A DNA stretch of 64,000 bases from Apoda limacodes (Eukaryota > Arthropoda > Insecta > Lepidoptera > Limacodidae): contig OX291554.1 of assembly GCA_946406115.1 (NCBI GenBank), positions 16,193,092 through 16,257,091 of the forward strand. The letters run 5' to 3'. Position 1 is the first letter of the stretch. Each line of letters begins with the position of its first letter. A model generated the notes under the pieces. The model was not told the origin of the DNA. It did not search any database and was given only the letters and a program-made list of their open reading frames with translations. Below, in pieces: positions 12,001 through 22,865 of this stretch. A program made the translations under genes and the position numbers.

Positions 12001-13538
12001 CGTAGGCCCAGTGTCGATTAAGTACTTCACATACGCCTTATTTTTCTGGTTCGCAGGTTTTCTAGCGATAACTTTCTACACCGAAACCTAGTAGTGTTTT
12101 CTCGAGTCAAGTCTTGGCTCGAGGGTAGTATTTTGTCTTCATCTTTGCTATGAACATATTTATTTGCATTGACGATGTAGCCATAGATATGACATGTATG
12201 ATATATTTGCTTCAAAGAGAGAGGGTTAGAGACCTTTGGTGAGTCATATTTTTGTTTATATGTTATGTATATTGTATTTTTGAATTCTACGAAGATTTTT
12301 GTATTTTTAGGATTGATGTACTAGGACTTTATAAGTCAACAAGGAGCTCTTTTATTCTTTTTCGTATTTTGCATCTGACGACTTCGGCTGATCAGAGATT
12401 TTTAATTTTTGGGGTTTCGTAGGCAACAACAACGTCCTGTTAGTTCTAGGAAGCTGTAATTTAGCACGGGTAAAAATATAAATCAGGCAGTCAAAGTGAT
12501 AAGAAAATATTTTTTTAACATAACATTTAAGTGAGGATGAATTTTTAGTAACTATCGTATAGGTCGTCCTAAGCTATTGCAAGTGTAAGACAACCACTTC
12601 CGTTACAGAGAGTCGTCAGCTAAATATTCGTCTTCAAAATGCAAATGCAGTTAATATTAACAGTAAAAACATATTTCATATAATAGTAATTAATGGGTTT
12701 TAAATTTGTCTATCCGTGATTTTATCTAAAACAAAATGGCGAAAATAATACATATTTTAAACCATATCTAAGATTACAGCTCCTTTAAGGGATAATAATC
12801 AGTAACCCTGTCTAATGGTATAAAAAGAATAACTCCATTTTACATCAGTTTTTAAAATCAATACAGTTAATTTAGTATATTTACCTGTAATTTCAGATAT
12901 CCACTCAAAGAATCAAAATTCTTACGAAGTCTTTTGTAATAATACATAAATTCATTTATGATTAATAATTTATTTCGATCGTTGTTCTGTTCGAGTATAC
13001 TTATATTTGTCAGTTTTTCTTCAAAAGAACTTTTAATATTCTTTATTCTGTTATAAAACGCTTCAAAAATAAATAATCTTATCGATCCATTCGTTTTTAT
13101 ACCAGTTACAATCCATGCCAGCGAAGTTAATCCAAGAATTAAAGCCAAACAACCTTTACTGGTATAATAACACGTCAGGGTTCTGCGTATGACTTCGAAC
13201 AAAACGCACCCGATAAATATCAAAAAAGAACCGGTCTCAAACAGTTTTGACTCAATTCCCATTAAAGAATCAATTATTTTTAACCCATCTAGGTATTCAT
13301 AAAGATATTTTTCTTTAGTAAATACGGACATCAAGATCTTCAGGCTATATTCGATTATTATTTGCACAAAGACAAGGCTTACGCCAAATTTGTGAATAAG
13401 GTAGCCTACAACAATTGAAGATACCGAGACACAATACAACTGCACTGCAAGAGTCAGTAATCTTTTCCTGCTAAATTCGCAGTAAAAACCAAATACAAAG
13501 CGCGAATATAACATAGCTTTTATTAAAGAAAACTTCAT
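2868..13538 (-). CDS. Gustatory receptor-like seven-transmembrane protein, GR-A (4 exons, 350 aa)
   Basis: CDS is the join of 12885-13538, 10992-11069, 9889-10036 and 2868-3040 on the minus strand, 1053 nt, no internal stop. Introns of 1815, 955 and 6848 bp have GT-AG ends; phases are 0, 0, 1. The protein has seven hydrophobic segments at about residues 28-49, 52-72, 104-122, 129-148, 220-242, 256-275 and 328-349. The last one holds TTYIILLVQLTKLYK, matching the TY(x5)Q signature of insect GRs. GRs are ligand-gated channel subunits in the dendritic membrane of taste neurons; divergent ones like this are usually assigned to bitter or unknown ligands, but the ligand cannot be read here. I chose the ATG at 13538 because the paralogue starts at the equivalent codon; an upstream in-frame ATG at 13583 would add 15 residues that GR-B lacks. 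An AATAAA lies on the minus strand at 2632-2637. Intron 3 carries a LINE, a mariner/MITE nest and a THAP-bearing element. Confidence 0.85.
3530..4757 (+). pseudogene. CR1/Jockey-type LINE reverse transcriptase, copy 1 (3'-truncated)
   Basis: Reads GGRFASYPSGSRAFWSLAKA, then the RT: HKSSGPDGIPAVVLKQCAPE, NYRPIAISSLLSKVMERVI, QYGFRHGRSTGDLL, motif A LDIAKAFDRVWH, GVPQGSVLSPLLFLLHIND and the catalytic CYADDS (codons 4565-4576). It breaks by stops (for example after FC near 3710 and after SYHTR at 4030) and by a frameshift after the YADD box. Homology ends abruptly at AKKH near 4757. LINEs are usually 5'-truncated, so loss of the 3' end implies a later deletion or rearrangement. Same family as the copies at 14.5, 43.5, 47.3 and 56.4 kb. 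Confidence 0.85.
5050..5195 (+). repeat. Short copy of a 'gttactgac' MITE-like repeat, inverted relative to 9.37-9.69 kb
   Basis: Shares GGTGGCTCTA, GTAACTCTAATGGTAA-like and CTATACGTCAGTAAC...GGACGGGTT blocks, in the same order, with the reverse complement of 9370-9690. About 170 bp of that copy's interior is missing here. Probably a non-autonomous element; no terminal repeats resolved. Confidence 0.5.
5216..6577 (-). mobile_element. Mariner-type transposase relic, split by a nested MITE
   Basis: Minus-strand pieces run in transposase order. The N-terminus starts at 6577 (MDKIELRAVIKYLRL), with SPYSTVARWCAEFKHSR from the helix-turn-helix region. The linker and catalytic core (5495-5914) begin MKKTTVSWVHRMLTDAQKRM. 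MDITWIHDYDP carries the first Asp, LFH-stop-DNAP the second and LSDFYLFP the third, the mariner D,D34D pattern; the stop replaces the usual Gln. The frame ends near 5216. Several stops and frameshifts make it dead. The 328-bp MITE at 5928-6255 interrupts it. It lies in GR-A intron 3. The subfamily is not resolved. Confidence 0.88.
5928..6255. mobile_element. TTAA-flanked MITE (piggyBac-like) nested in the mariner
   Basis: A 328-bp non-coding element is bounded by TTAA at 5924-5927 and 6256-6259, the target duplication of the piggyBac superfamily. Its terminal inverted repeats are about 50 bp (5928-5977 and 6206-6255) with roughly five mismatches, and share CGCGGCGCCTCGCAGCGTGC exactly. Removing it and one TTAA rejoins the mariner open reading order, so it inserted after the mariner. 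No transposase inside. A diverged relative of the left half may lie at 31744-31900. Confidence 0.8.
6942..6988 (+). pseudogene. THAP zinc-finger first exon (transposase N-terminus relic)
   Basis: ATG at 6942 reads MSYCAVKSCKNYKEK and ends at an AAAAAG|GTAAAT donor. The MxxCAVxxCxN start is the first half of a C2CH THAP domain. A possible partner acceptor CGCCACAG at 9111 would join in phase to give RNNTGSN, fitting the usual NTG after the first Cys pair, but the following residues then depart from the family and stop. Most likely the transposase gene of the surrounding TIR element, internally deleted. Confidence 0.5.
7750..8036 (+). repeat. Lepidopteran LINE/SINE tail repeat, copy a
   Basis: Starts AATGCGAAAGTTTG, holds GATGAAACTTGGCACACAT, TAGTCCTGGAATAGA, TTTTTATCCCGGAAAATTC and CAAGGAGTTTCC, and ends near GGCAAAATCTAGT. 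This is the widespread non-coding 3' end of a lepidopteran retroposon family; related copies lie at 24.3, 30.6, 41.5, 47.0 and 48.4 kb. Confidence 0.6.
9370..9690 (-). repeat. Fuller copy of the 'gttactgac' MITE-like repeat
   Basis: The reverse complement aligns in blocks with 5050-5195. GTTACTGAC or its complement recurs three times. It sits in GR-A intron 3, about 200 bp before exon 3. No coding content. Confidence 0.45.
9889..10036 (-). CDS. GR-A exon 3 (residues 245-293, TM6 and start of last loop)
   Basis: A 148-nt exon lies between a TTATTTCAACAG acceptor and a CAAG|GTAAGC donor, entering in phase 0 and leaving in phase 1. It encodes TM6 (YIILMWLP and following) and the intracellular IKAVELRIA...LLECQ segment. 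By hand alignment about 34 of 49 residues match GR-B exon 3. The ORF is too short to stand out alone; homology to GR-B and the splice sites support it. Confidence 0.85.
10490..10745 (-). repeat. Probable retroposon 3' end in GR-A intron 2
   Basis: On the minus strand the sequence ends GCGCCTTTTTAGGGCTTACTTACTGAATAAATAAATAAAAAAAG, a typical LINE/SINE 3' tail (quoted in pieces: GCGCCTTTTTAGGGC, then ACTGAATAAATAAA). The body is GC-richer than the surrounding intron. Family not identified. Confidence 0.35.
10992..11069 (-). CDS. GR-A exon 2 (residues 219-244, TM5)
   Basis: A 78-nt exon follows a TTTTGTTTCAG acceptor and ends at a GGT|GTAAGT donor, phase 0 at both ends. It encodes 26 residues including CPYLVLALYQLLSFYKNG, a hydrophobic segment. 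The GR-B exon at 38520-38597 has the same length and shares CPY, VLALYQ and YKN. Confidence 0.85.
11070..12884. other. GR-A intron 1; repeat debris
   Basis: AT-rich. At 12315-12360 it shares GATTGATGTACTAGGACTTTATAAGTCA-type sequence with the tRNA-like SINE near 55.1 kb, so 11.9-12.4 kb probably contains a decayed copy of that repeat. No coding signal. Confidence 0.4.
12885..13538 (-). CDS. GR-A exon 1 (residues 1-218, TM1-TM4)
   Basis: The open frame from the ATG at 13538 runs to a CAG|GTAAAT donor at 12885/12884 (phase 0); read on into the intron it stops six codons later. It encodes the N-terminus, four hydrophobic segments and the long charged intracellular loop before TM5. Its length of 654 nt equals exon 1 of GR-B, and the residues align without gaps. 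Confidence 0.88.
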
Positions 13539-13640
13539 GTTGATTTTCACACACGTGATAGTTTTACGAAAACTCGAGTGCAAAGAGCTACGTGGCTTTC
13601 CCTGTTGTATTAATACAAAAATATTCTGTGTAAAAAGCAG
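13539..13640 (-). promoter_or_regulatory. Conserved proximal upstream block of GR-A
   Basis: The ~100 bp before the GR-A ATG aligns with the same stretch before GR-B. Shared words on the minus strand include CTCTTT, TTCGTAAA and CTATCACG. It probably holds the 5'UTR and core promoter, kept since the duplication. No TATA box or initiator can be assigned with confidence. Confidence 0.4.
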
Positions 13641-14504
13641 CCAAGCCCTTGATAAAATTATTTCTTAATTTTTATATTATGGTTTTGTGACAAACATAAC
13701 ACACAGATACATAATGGATCCATCATCTAGCAATGCGGCTGGATCCAGCACTTTTAATAAATAAGTATCAAATGCTGGATGCAGTGATGCAGCTCCCCAA
13801 GTAATTAACTGTCAAAATAGTACCAAGTAAACGGCGCTGTACTTGTTGTTACTGCAAATCCTATCTCTAAACAATTCAGATATATAACAAACGTGATTAA
13901 TTCATTAAAGTATTGATTTTGTAAGATACCTAAAAATTAATACCTTACAACTTTTGTCGTGCCTAACAACAGTTGTTGAAATCACAATCGAAACTTCCGC
14001 TATAGAACGTATTAGTATTGGGGACTCATATCTACACTTCAACAGACGGTTTTAAGCCACCTGCATCCAGTGTCATCTTGCAGCTCCATGGCAAATTTAC
14101 TCATACCAAATGGATATGCAGTTTATTCACGACAATTAATTAGCCAAACCAATTCTTAAAATATTTTTTTGGAGTAGGAGAAGACGGGGTAGGACGGGAT
14201 AGCGGGTAAGTTGATTTTCCACCTATTTTGAAACGGGTGTTTGACAGTTAATTTTCACAGTGACAGGAGTGATTTTCAACCGTAGATAAATAATTCAACT
14301 TGACTGTTAAAAAATTACCCTCAGCCGGGTGTTGCAAAATTATATTTTTAACTTTTACGTTGCGCTTTGGAGCGTACACTCAAGTAAAGTTTTGTATATC
14401 TCATTATACTGATTTTAATAATGTTATAGACACTGGTTAAAGGTGAGTATTACCTACCTATTACATAAGTCGTGTAGTTGTTTACAATGTGCACAGATGT
14501 AGGT
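13641..14504. other. Intergenic; nothing recognised
   Basis: No gene or known repeat. A local duplication of words such as GCTGGATCCAGC and GCTGGATGCAG occurs at 13725-13800. Confidence 0.35.
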
Positions 14505-17226
14505 GACCATCTCGGTTCTAAAGTGTGAGAATTATTTTCCTGCCAATGGCGAGCGGTGCGATGGTAGAAATTAGCCGTGGGCATCATTTCGAACAATTCC
14601 TCAGATCTGATTCTATTTTACAAGCGTAGGATACACTTAGGAAAGCACCCGCTCAGAGATAGCAGCGTACTGAATATGGCGCTGAAGTTGTAAGTTGAAA
14701 ATCAGCAAACTTTCCTCCGAAGTGAAGTACTGCTTCGCTCTGTTGAGTACACCAAGTTTTTTTGGACGCCAGCTTCACCTTGTCTTGCGAATGATCTCGG
14801 AACTGAACGTCGCTGGAGATGTCAACACCAAAGATCCTAATGCTCTCGGCGATGAAGAGGGAAGTGTTCTGGAATTGTGGGACCACAGTGAATGGAGTTT
14901 TCTTCTGACTTGTGATATTGTAGGGTTGAATCGGACCAAGTTTGCCCGTCCCCAGTCAGAGCTCATGGACAGAGTGGTCTCGATTTAAGACACAAGTTCT
15001 CCACGCTTTTCCTTAACAACATAACAAGGTGTGTTAGCACAGCCCGTATAAAAAGCGTCTCCAGTACTGTGAACTGCATAGCAATGTATGTTTGATGTCA
15101 AACATGTTATTTATATGCAATAAAACAGCGTTAGATACAGTACAGAGCCTTGCGGAACACCAGCGTTAATGTCCATTGCAACTACCGTCAACAACGCCTC
15201 GTATGCGTCTGCCAGACAAAACGCCAGCCAACCATTTGCACAAACCCTCGAGCATTGCGAAAGGTGGCAACTTAGATAGAAGACCCTGGTGCAAGACTGA
15301 ATCCAACGCTTTCGCTATGTCCAGGCTTAATGACTCCCTGAGTGAGCCCCTGACTTTCAATGGCTAGTGCCCATTGGTGTGTGGGATTCACTAGTAGTCG
15401 TGTTCTTCTATCTTAGAAGCTGTCTGTAGATCACACGATTCATCACCTTAGAGACGAGAGAGGTAATAGCGATAGGCCTGTAATTTGATGGATCTGATGA
15501 TGATCTATCGCCTTTTGTTTTGCACCGGGTGCACATTCGCAGTCTTTCATGAACACGGATATTGCCTAGTGGAATTGGGAAGTGCGAAGAGGTGCGAGAG
15601 ATTAGGACATAACTCAGGAGCCCACTGCCTAAGTACCACTGCTGGGACACCACCTTGCCCACTCTACTTAGAAACGTCTAGAAAATGCAACGCCCGTCGG
15701 ACCTCCCACTTTGTGATGGAGATTTCCGGCATGGTCTATGTGCACTATGGAATAATAGGTGGTTCAGCGCCTTTGTCGTTCATATTTGACTTTAAGGCAA
15801 AAAAACTGCCTAGTAGATCGGCGTTCTCTTTAGCACTATGGGCCTAGTCACCATAAGTCTTTCGCAGTGGTATTTACGACGACTGTCAGCTTTAGCAAGC
15901 GACCAGAAAGCACGACTCGCAGAGGGATAGCTCGCAAGTCGCCCACCTATTTTGCTGATGAATTGGCTTGGTATTGGCATTGGGAATCTGGGAGTTGCTT
16001 TCTTAATGAACCTCGAATCAGTATTTTATTTGCGTTTTAACTCATCAATATTCGGATCCTTATTAGTACGAGCCGTGTTCCAAGCCTCATAAGCTCCTTA
16101 AGAATTTTAGCTTCTCTGCAAGACCGATTAAACCACTATCGTTTTATGACACCGGTAGCTATTTGCGGGTTAGGAATAGAAATAGAAGGTCTAAAGAAGA
16201 GCTCGCATGTTCTGCTTTATCTGGTATTCTCACAGGAGAAAGTACCAGCTGTAATGATCCATAGGTCAAAGCAAACTTATAAGCATACATCTTATAATAT
16301 TGGTTCGATAACAAAGCAACTCACGATGGTGAGCGTTTAAGTCTCCCAAAATAACTAGTTCTGCTGTAGGATATTATTCTAGAAGTTTGTCAATTGTCAA
16401 AATCAGGTGCCTGAAGACGGAGTCATCGAGGCTGCTGTGATCTATTTGCAACAACAATATTGATAAGTCCCTGTCTTCAAGGCTATGAAGGCGGTGACAG
16501 TAGATATCGTCCCGGACGAACATACTTACCCCGGCAAGACTCACAAAAATGTGCTCGAGATTGTAGCCGAGATAATTCAGGTATGATGTATCAGCCGGGC
16601 AGGATATTTGCGTCTTCGTTAGAATTAGAATGGTTGGCTGTGCAGTCTCTAGGTGGTGGTGGACTGCGTTAAGTTTAGCGGAACTACCCCTGATATTGCG
16701 AAAATCTACATTATATGTAGATGGAGTAGCCGCAGTAAAAACTATTTTCCCTGAATATGAGGATTTACTGCACAGACATCTAAGAGGACCAAAGGTGCGG
16801 TACTAGAACTGTCGAAGCTCGGCACAGATAATATGGTTACTGGCACGGCGGGTGGAAGGGCTCCTGATCTGTTGTAGTAGCCGGGTCCACCCAGGTCTCC
16901 TTCACCGGCACGACAAGTACTTCAGAGACTCTACACAGGTTGGCGGTTCAGCCTCACAGGGTGAAGATTCAGTAAACCCTGGGTTCGGAAACCCGTTCAA
17001 CCTGCGGGTGGCCAGCGTTCAATCTATCATCAGGTTTCCCTGGCCGCCGCAAAAACTCGCCGCGTCTACACCCAGCAATGACAGCAACAAGCACCACGGG
17101 TCCTCCGCTGTCCACGCAGTCTGGAAATCTTACTCACCGCAAAGAACACAACACTACTCAATGTTAGCGTTATCGATGCAAGGCGGTGGTACTTCCCCAG
17201 TTCGGTCGGCTCATTTGGGCGGGTAA
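14505..17226 (-). mobile_element. CR1/Jockey-type LINE, copy 2 (longest: endonuclease and RT, dead)
   Basis: The minus strand reads from near 17226 in element order: NVDFRNIRG, QPTILILTKTQISCPADTSY-like sequence and ILGDLNAHH (near 16330-16360), the AP-endonuclease signature. RT blocks follow: NYRPIAITSLVSKVMNRVIY, SLDIAKALDSVLHQGLLSK, LAGVLSGRRIRGVVDG. The catalytic box reads YAVH instead of YADD. The post-RT part is VRFNPT and ILGVDISSD-like sequence. Many stops and frameshifts. The 3' tail is lost near 14505. Ordinary lepidopteran LINE structure, but catalytically dead. Confidence 0.82.
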
Positions 17227-17639
17227 ACGCTATGCCCTGCTTTTATTGTTTTGGTTATTCGAGCTAGTAATGTTTTACACAATTATAGTTCTCTAAAGTG
17301 GTAATGGTCGACAGTAGTACCTAATTTATACTATCAAACTGTAAAAATTACATAAATATATTATAGTTTTTGCGTCAAATGTTAACATACTATCCAATTG
17401 ACTGATTTTATTCGGATGTCGCTACAGTTCAAAGCCAAACTTTTGATGTACATAGTTTTTACGATGAAAGTTTTGTTGTATACTATCTGTGCCTTGGGGG
17501 TTCACTTGCGTTGTTTAAAGCAAAGCTTCTAGTAATTTTAGATATATGTGTAAACTATGTTTAGTAGTTACCTTATATATTAACTTACCAATGTAACAAA
17601 GACAGAAAAAAAAATTGCTTCTTATTTTGTAAAACTTGA
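17227..17639. other. Intergenic; nothing recognised
   Basis: AT-rich stretch between the LINE 5' end and the left fragment of repeat D. No coding or structural signal seen. Confidence 0.35.
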
Positions 17640-17692
17640 TGAACAACTTCAAGCCAGCCATCAAAAATAACTCCTAACACCGACCTGCCTTA
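17640..17692 (+). repeat. Repeat D copy 1, left fragment
   Basis: AACTTCAAGCCAGCC...AAAATAACTCCTAACACC matches 28300-28340, where the sequence runs straight on into CGGTCGATAGTGTCACC. Here that continuation is displaced to 21863, so the repeat is split by 4.17 kb. Confidence 0.7.
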
Positions 17693-20600
17693 TTAACAAT
17701 GAGTTAGCAAAAAATTGCTAACGCGCGGTGCCCGCGCAAGCAGTTCGCGGTATTCCTCTAGACATTGAATTATGTACGGAAATCGCGTACTGACGGCTAC
17801 GAAAACGCTCGGCGATCAGCTTTGTTCAAAAATTGACAATATTTTGTTGAAGTGTAGCACTATCTCTTTCTGTCGTAGACAAAATCGTATTTCCCATCTC
17901 TACTGTTACGTTACATATCTGTACATCATATTAAATGTTTGAACACAGAATGAAAGTGCATTTTCAAAGTACAGAACTAGCACCATGTATTAGGCAGTAG
18001 CGGTATTAACTAAAAATGTTGTCAGCGTTGCTTCTTTATGATTTTGCCCTTAAATGTTGGAATTTGTAAACTTTTATGATCGTTTTACACATAGTTTTTT
18101 ATTAATAAAACTAAAAGAACTTCATATTTTGAGAAACATGATATGTAATGTCCTTTTTTAAATGACTGTCATAAACAAATCATATTACATATTAATATTG
18201 TAGATAGTCCTTAGAAACAATAAATTCTATATATTTTACATTTTGGGATATTATGAAATTTTTGATTGGTAACTGGACACTGCTTTGTTTACGTTGAAAT
18301 TGAAATCTTTAAAATAAGGTTATTTAGAAGTTTAAAAAGTAATTTCCTGAGACTGTGCCGTAAAATAAAAAAGGTACATTGATTCGTCGTCTTGTTTTAC
18401 TTTTTCTTTATCTAGTACCTTCAAAGTAAACAATTACGAAATCCAGGAGAAAGGTTGGTGTTCTAGTAGATGTATAAGGTGTTATTCTATCAATCTAAAA
18501 ATGTAATCTTGTGGTATCTTCCAAAACCACGTCGTACCTGAGGGCATAGGTACTCTGGAAAACAGTTGAAATTCCAATCGAAGGTATGTAAACAAATCTT
18601 AGTTATTGTCACGCTTTAAAGCCAATACCTACCCTAGATCCCTACATACGCTGCAAATACAAGTGATAAATAGGTAATCTCATGATTTTGTGGCATTAAA
18701 ATAAGCCTGCCTCTATACTGCTGTTTATCTAATGCCAGTTTTATACTGAAATTGTATTCTAAGCATTGAGAGCTACTCATCTGTAGTACTCACATAACAT
18801 GATTCTTCGTACAGGGACTGACCTATTTAACATGATGCCAAAATATCTATCATGGTTTAAGTTTGATTAAACCTAATACATGTATAGTTGCACTTATTTG
18901 ATTGACAAGTCTTGAGAAAACAGTGCTAAATAATAGGTATTAAAATTGTATCTTTTAATATCTTGCCCACACTTAAAAGATACTTCATTATGTAATATAT
19001 CCAGTAAAGAATAGTTTCTATTGCTGAGTATAATGTGTAATGCATATTTTAAGTCTGCACAATAAAGTCAGTACTAAAGAATTCTTTAAAAATCAATTCA
19101 CCGATATCTTATTATTTATTGTTGTTTCAATATTAAAGAGATGATGTTGATGTTTTATTTCAGGTTGCCTGTCACTGTCACAACCAGTTAAGTAATGTTT
19201 TTTATATTGTTTCAGTAATCTTGGAAATGCAAGTTTAAGTATGTGAACTGAAGACGCACTATTAGTAAAAGTATTACAAAAGTCAAGTACTGAAAATATC
19301 AACAAAAAGATCATTCCTGCTTAAAATGGATCGAATATTGTAGCGGTATACCACAGTAGAATTAGATTAATTATAAGAATTGAAATAATGTAATAAAAAT
19401 TTTAATTAAAATTCTTCTCAATTTATTTTGTGCTTTTATTTAACTAAAACCTATCATTTCATAACTGTTCTATCATTAACAAAATGTCTTATGCATATAA
19501 TTTAAGTGAACTGCTGAAATTTTATGATTTCCTTAACATATCAGCCTTACAAACACTGCTAGATATAGGCATATCCCATGTATTTCTTAAACAAATCGGT
19601 CTGTACCACTTAAATTCATCTAGGACAACCGTCTAGGTTGTCAGTCCACTTGGTCCTACCACATTGAGTTTGAATTGATGGTAGCATGATAATGAAGAAG
19701 ATTTCATTATATTTATGTCTACGGTCTCTAATCAAGAACCTTCTTTTTCCTTTGTTAATAAGTTCTACGAGCACTCTTGTTACTCTGTAAAGGATCTCCA
19801 AGCATTGCACTTTCTATTGCCTGAAGAGCAGTTTTGAGCTTATGAGGTGAACAGTGCTGAGCACTAGTCACAGTTTTATAAAATTTCCACTTTTAACTAT
19901 AAACTTGGTGAAAGCTGTAGCTGTTTGACAAAAGTTTATCATGGTTGAAGATGATCTAGCGGCTAAAGTAAGGCTTGCTTTTTTACTAAAGGCCATAATC
20001 TATTGTAGAAGTAAGTGTTGACTGCCATATTTGAATATTGATTTCTTACACTTAAAATTTTAACCTGAGCCCTTATAAGTTCTAGATGTGGTTACCCAAC
20101 AAAAACTTGTGTATTCATTATATTAAGTGTATGGTTTGTTCATACACTCTTTAAGTCATCATCAACCAACAATTATGAACTTTTGTTTGTAAATAAGTTG
20201 TTGGTTAGTGATAGGTCAATAGTTTTATTACAAGTGATGCCCTAGTTGTTGCACGTGTCCATATTCTGTGGTGACCGTTACCATCAGGCGGACTGCAAGC
20301 TTGTTTAGCACCTTAGTGGTATAACAAAAAATGCGGGTTTGTTTTTATAGTTTATTGTATTATATTGTATTATGGTAGCAATTATATTTAATTCCATGTG
20401 TGCTTGTTGTGTATATATTTCATTTATTCCTTAGTAACATTTATTTATTAATATAAAGATAGTACTGCTGACTACACTTTGTCCGTTCTTATTTGCAGAA
20501 AAGTTGCAGTATTCAAAAATTCAGGTGTCAATTCCATTTTGCTATCATGACAGCATAGGTATATCAACCTTGTAACATATCTTCATCATATTATCTGCAA

Positions 20601-21862
20601 AATAATTTATAAAATTAGCTATAAACAATATGGTATTAAAGTAAACAGTAAGTTATAATAAGTAGGTCCTGGAGCTAAGCAGTATATTCTAGGGTTTGAA
20701 AAGAGTAATGGAAGAAATCCTACTAATGCTTTATACAATATGTTTAAGACAATGATGAAATGAAATTTGGCACACACAGATTATTATTAAAAGTTACCAA
20801 CAAATATTTTATAATGATTATTCTGTTGAGTATTACTCAATAATTAAGTTTGTTCCAAAACTACTTTTTAATTGCAATATTGTGTTTAAAAACACCTGTA
20901 GGCTATGCTGTAGGGCAGTATTTGCTCTCTGCCTTAAATAAATATATATAAATTGGTAGATTTCTTCTAATTCACTTTGATTACCTATGTTTACAGTAAT
21001 ATTCTTAAAGTTGTTTTTTTTAATTGAGTTGCCTTAATGATTAAATACTATTGTTGTGAGTGTTGGGTAGGTATACTTGCAGAAAACTGACCAGTTAGGT
21101 ATCGCAATTCAAACAAATACCACTTCAATTGTTTGGTATATATTAGGTTATAGGTTTTAACTGCAAGTTTTCCTACTTCATTTATGGTGTAATGAATAAG
21201 TAGGTCCCAGTATCTTGCCGTTAAATACATACAATTTTCTTCGATTTTAGTAATCTTATGTTGTCAACTTCCTAGATTCTTTAATAGTAGGTAACAGTAT
21301 TTTATAGGCAATTTTTGTTTTACAGTCAATGTCTCTGGTATTCTTATCACTATTATTAGCGAGTTAAAATTCACAAACACACACAAAATTAACCAAAACA
21401 CTAGTTTAAACAGAAAATTGTATTAGATACGACAAAGCGTATACAGACCTCGCACACTGGTTTCTGTTGTGTTTCTTAACTTTGATTCATTTCTTGCGGA
21501 TATCTGATTTAACAATCAATGTTTTTAAAATGTCTAAAGTCTTTAATTAATTTGATATTTGCTTTGCAAAGCGATCAATTTGCAGCCATTAAAAAGGTAA
21601 ACGCAAATTTGACAGTTCATATGGCTTGCTAACCGCTCGCCAATCGTGATTGTTGTCATACATAATTCCGATTTTGGGGCTTTCTATAACGCGTAGCGAT
21701 TGAAAATGCATTTTTAACTGCTAAATCGCCTGATAGAGGCGCTAGCGTCGACTTATTGCTACTTGCAACGCGACCGCTGCTTCATAATTCGAAATTGGTG
21801 TTTGACAGCGATTATTGCGAAATATTAGGCTCTTGCTCCGCTCCCGCAAGATTGGTGATAAC
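17693..21862. other. 4.17-kb unidentified insertion splitting repeat D
   Basis: Lies between the two parts of repeat D copy 1. The ends (17.70-17.95 and 21.56-21.86 kb) are clearly richer in CpG than the AT-rich middle and carry TTTGACAG words; they look promoter- or UTR-like. I found no terminal repeats, no clear target duplication, and no ORF above about 75 codons. The only known piece inside is a LINE tail at 20265-20330. It could be a retro-inserted non-coding transcript, a segment moved by recombination, or an unknown non-autonomous transposon. Confidence 0.45.
20265..20332 (+). repeat. LINE 3'-tail fragment
   Basis: GGTGACCGTTACCATCAGGCGGACTGCAAGCTTGTT...TTAGTGGTATAA is the last ~65 bp of the CR1/Jockey-type LINE seen at 43.5 kb. 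Confidence 0.7.
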
Positions 21863-22288
21863 CCCGCCGGTCGATAGTGTCACCTTATTGCAAGGACTAT
21901 CGAAATAAAAATACTTATCAACCTTGATATGATAAATATACATATATATGTTACATAATACAGCGTATTTAAATATATAGAACAAAGAAAAATTACTTAT
22001 TGGACATTTATAGTGGTAGTAAATCGATGGGCATCAAAAAATTATCGGCACGGCATTTTGACACAAGAACAGAAAATCAATTTTCCCAAGACATTTTTTC
22101 TTTACGTTGCAAAGGAGCAACGAGGTGGCCTAACTATTGGCAAAAAGATAGCTCAAGAACAGAAAAGGCTGTTTTATTGGGCATGTCATATTAAAAAAAC
22201 ATTTTTAGGAACGGAAAAGGAAAAAAAAAAAAAAACTAAACTACAACGTAGGATTCATTTATTCTAACTGAGTGTTTGCGGGAATAGA

Positions 22289-22350
22289 TTTTTTTTTTAT
22301 ACAACTAAGGTGGCAAACAAGCTTACGGTCCGCCTGATGGTAAGCGGTAG
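22289..22350 (-). repeat. LINE 3'-tail fragment
   Basis: TTTTTTTTATACAACTAAGG, then GGCAAACAAGCTTACGGTCC and GCCTGATGGTAAGCGG: the reverse complement of the CR1/Jockey-type LINE 3' end, with poly-T marking its A-tail. Confidence 0.7.
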
Positions 22351-22624
22351 ATAGATTTTATGTTTGTCATACCACGGGGCACAATTCCTTGATATTGCAA
22401 TAGAAAAACGTTATACGTACAGAGGATCTGCCAGAGTGTGAACGTATCTATAACATTAGTAGTAGTAGGTATGCGTTAGTCGCATTCGTATAACCTAGAA
22501 GAGATTTCTAGTCAGGCAAATTGAAGGCTTGATTTGTCTTATTTTTATATTTTATTTGGCTCACTATTTTTAATCGGAGTCATGCCTTCAACTTAATGGC
22601 GCATTTGCATTTGTCTATCAAAAA

Positions 22625-22690
22625 CGATGATCGAAGTTAAGCAACGTCGAACGTATTCAGTACCGTTACTTCTTGCAGGGACGTTACAGG
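22625..22690 (+). repeat. 5S rRNA-derived segment in repeat D copy 1
   Basis: CGATGATCGAAGTTAAGCAACGTCGAACGTATTCAGTACC follows the internal region of eukaryotic 5S rRNA (quoted in pieces: ATCGAAGTTAAGCAACGTCG, TCAGTACC). It is not a functional 5S gene: the 5' and 3' strands of helix I are missing. It is followed by a tail with TTGCACGGGCCAGCG and TGGCCTAAGCC, as in lepidopteran SINE 3' ends. Confidence 0.6.
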
Positions 22691-22734
22691 TCGGTCCAGG
22701 CTGTTGTCATATTATGATAGAAGACGCTAAGCTA

Positions 22735-22865
22735 TGTAAGAGGCCATATCTGCTTGAAAACTGCAGTCAGCACAAGCTCGACAACCGTCCGCCAATTTGC
22801 ACGGGCCAGCGGTGTAGACTATAATGGCCTAAGCCTTTTCCCCAACAGTGGGATGCCCCACTGTT
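22735..22865 (+). repeat. SINE-type 3' segment (TTTGCAC..GGCCAGC..GGCCTAAGCC)
   Basis: CCGCCAATTTGCACGGGCCAGC and CTATAATGGCCTAAGCC...CAGTGGGA are the familiar 3' body of a lepidopteran SINE (first quoted piece trimmed: CCAATTTGCACGGGCCAGC). With the 5S-like head it suggests a 5S-headed SINE embedded in repeat D. Confidence 0.5.

Noticed and set aside
17700..17950. 5' end of a host gene
   Set aside because: Promoter-like composition only; no coding exon or splice-linked ORF follows on either strand.
22625..22690. Functional 5S rRNA gene
   Set aside because: Only the internal region is present; terminal helix strands are missing and the copy is mutated.
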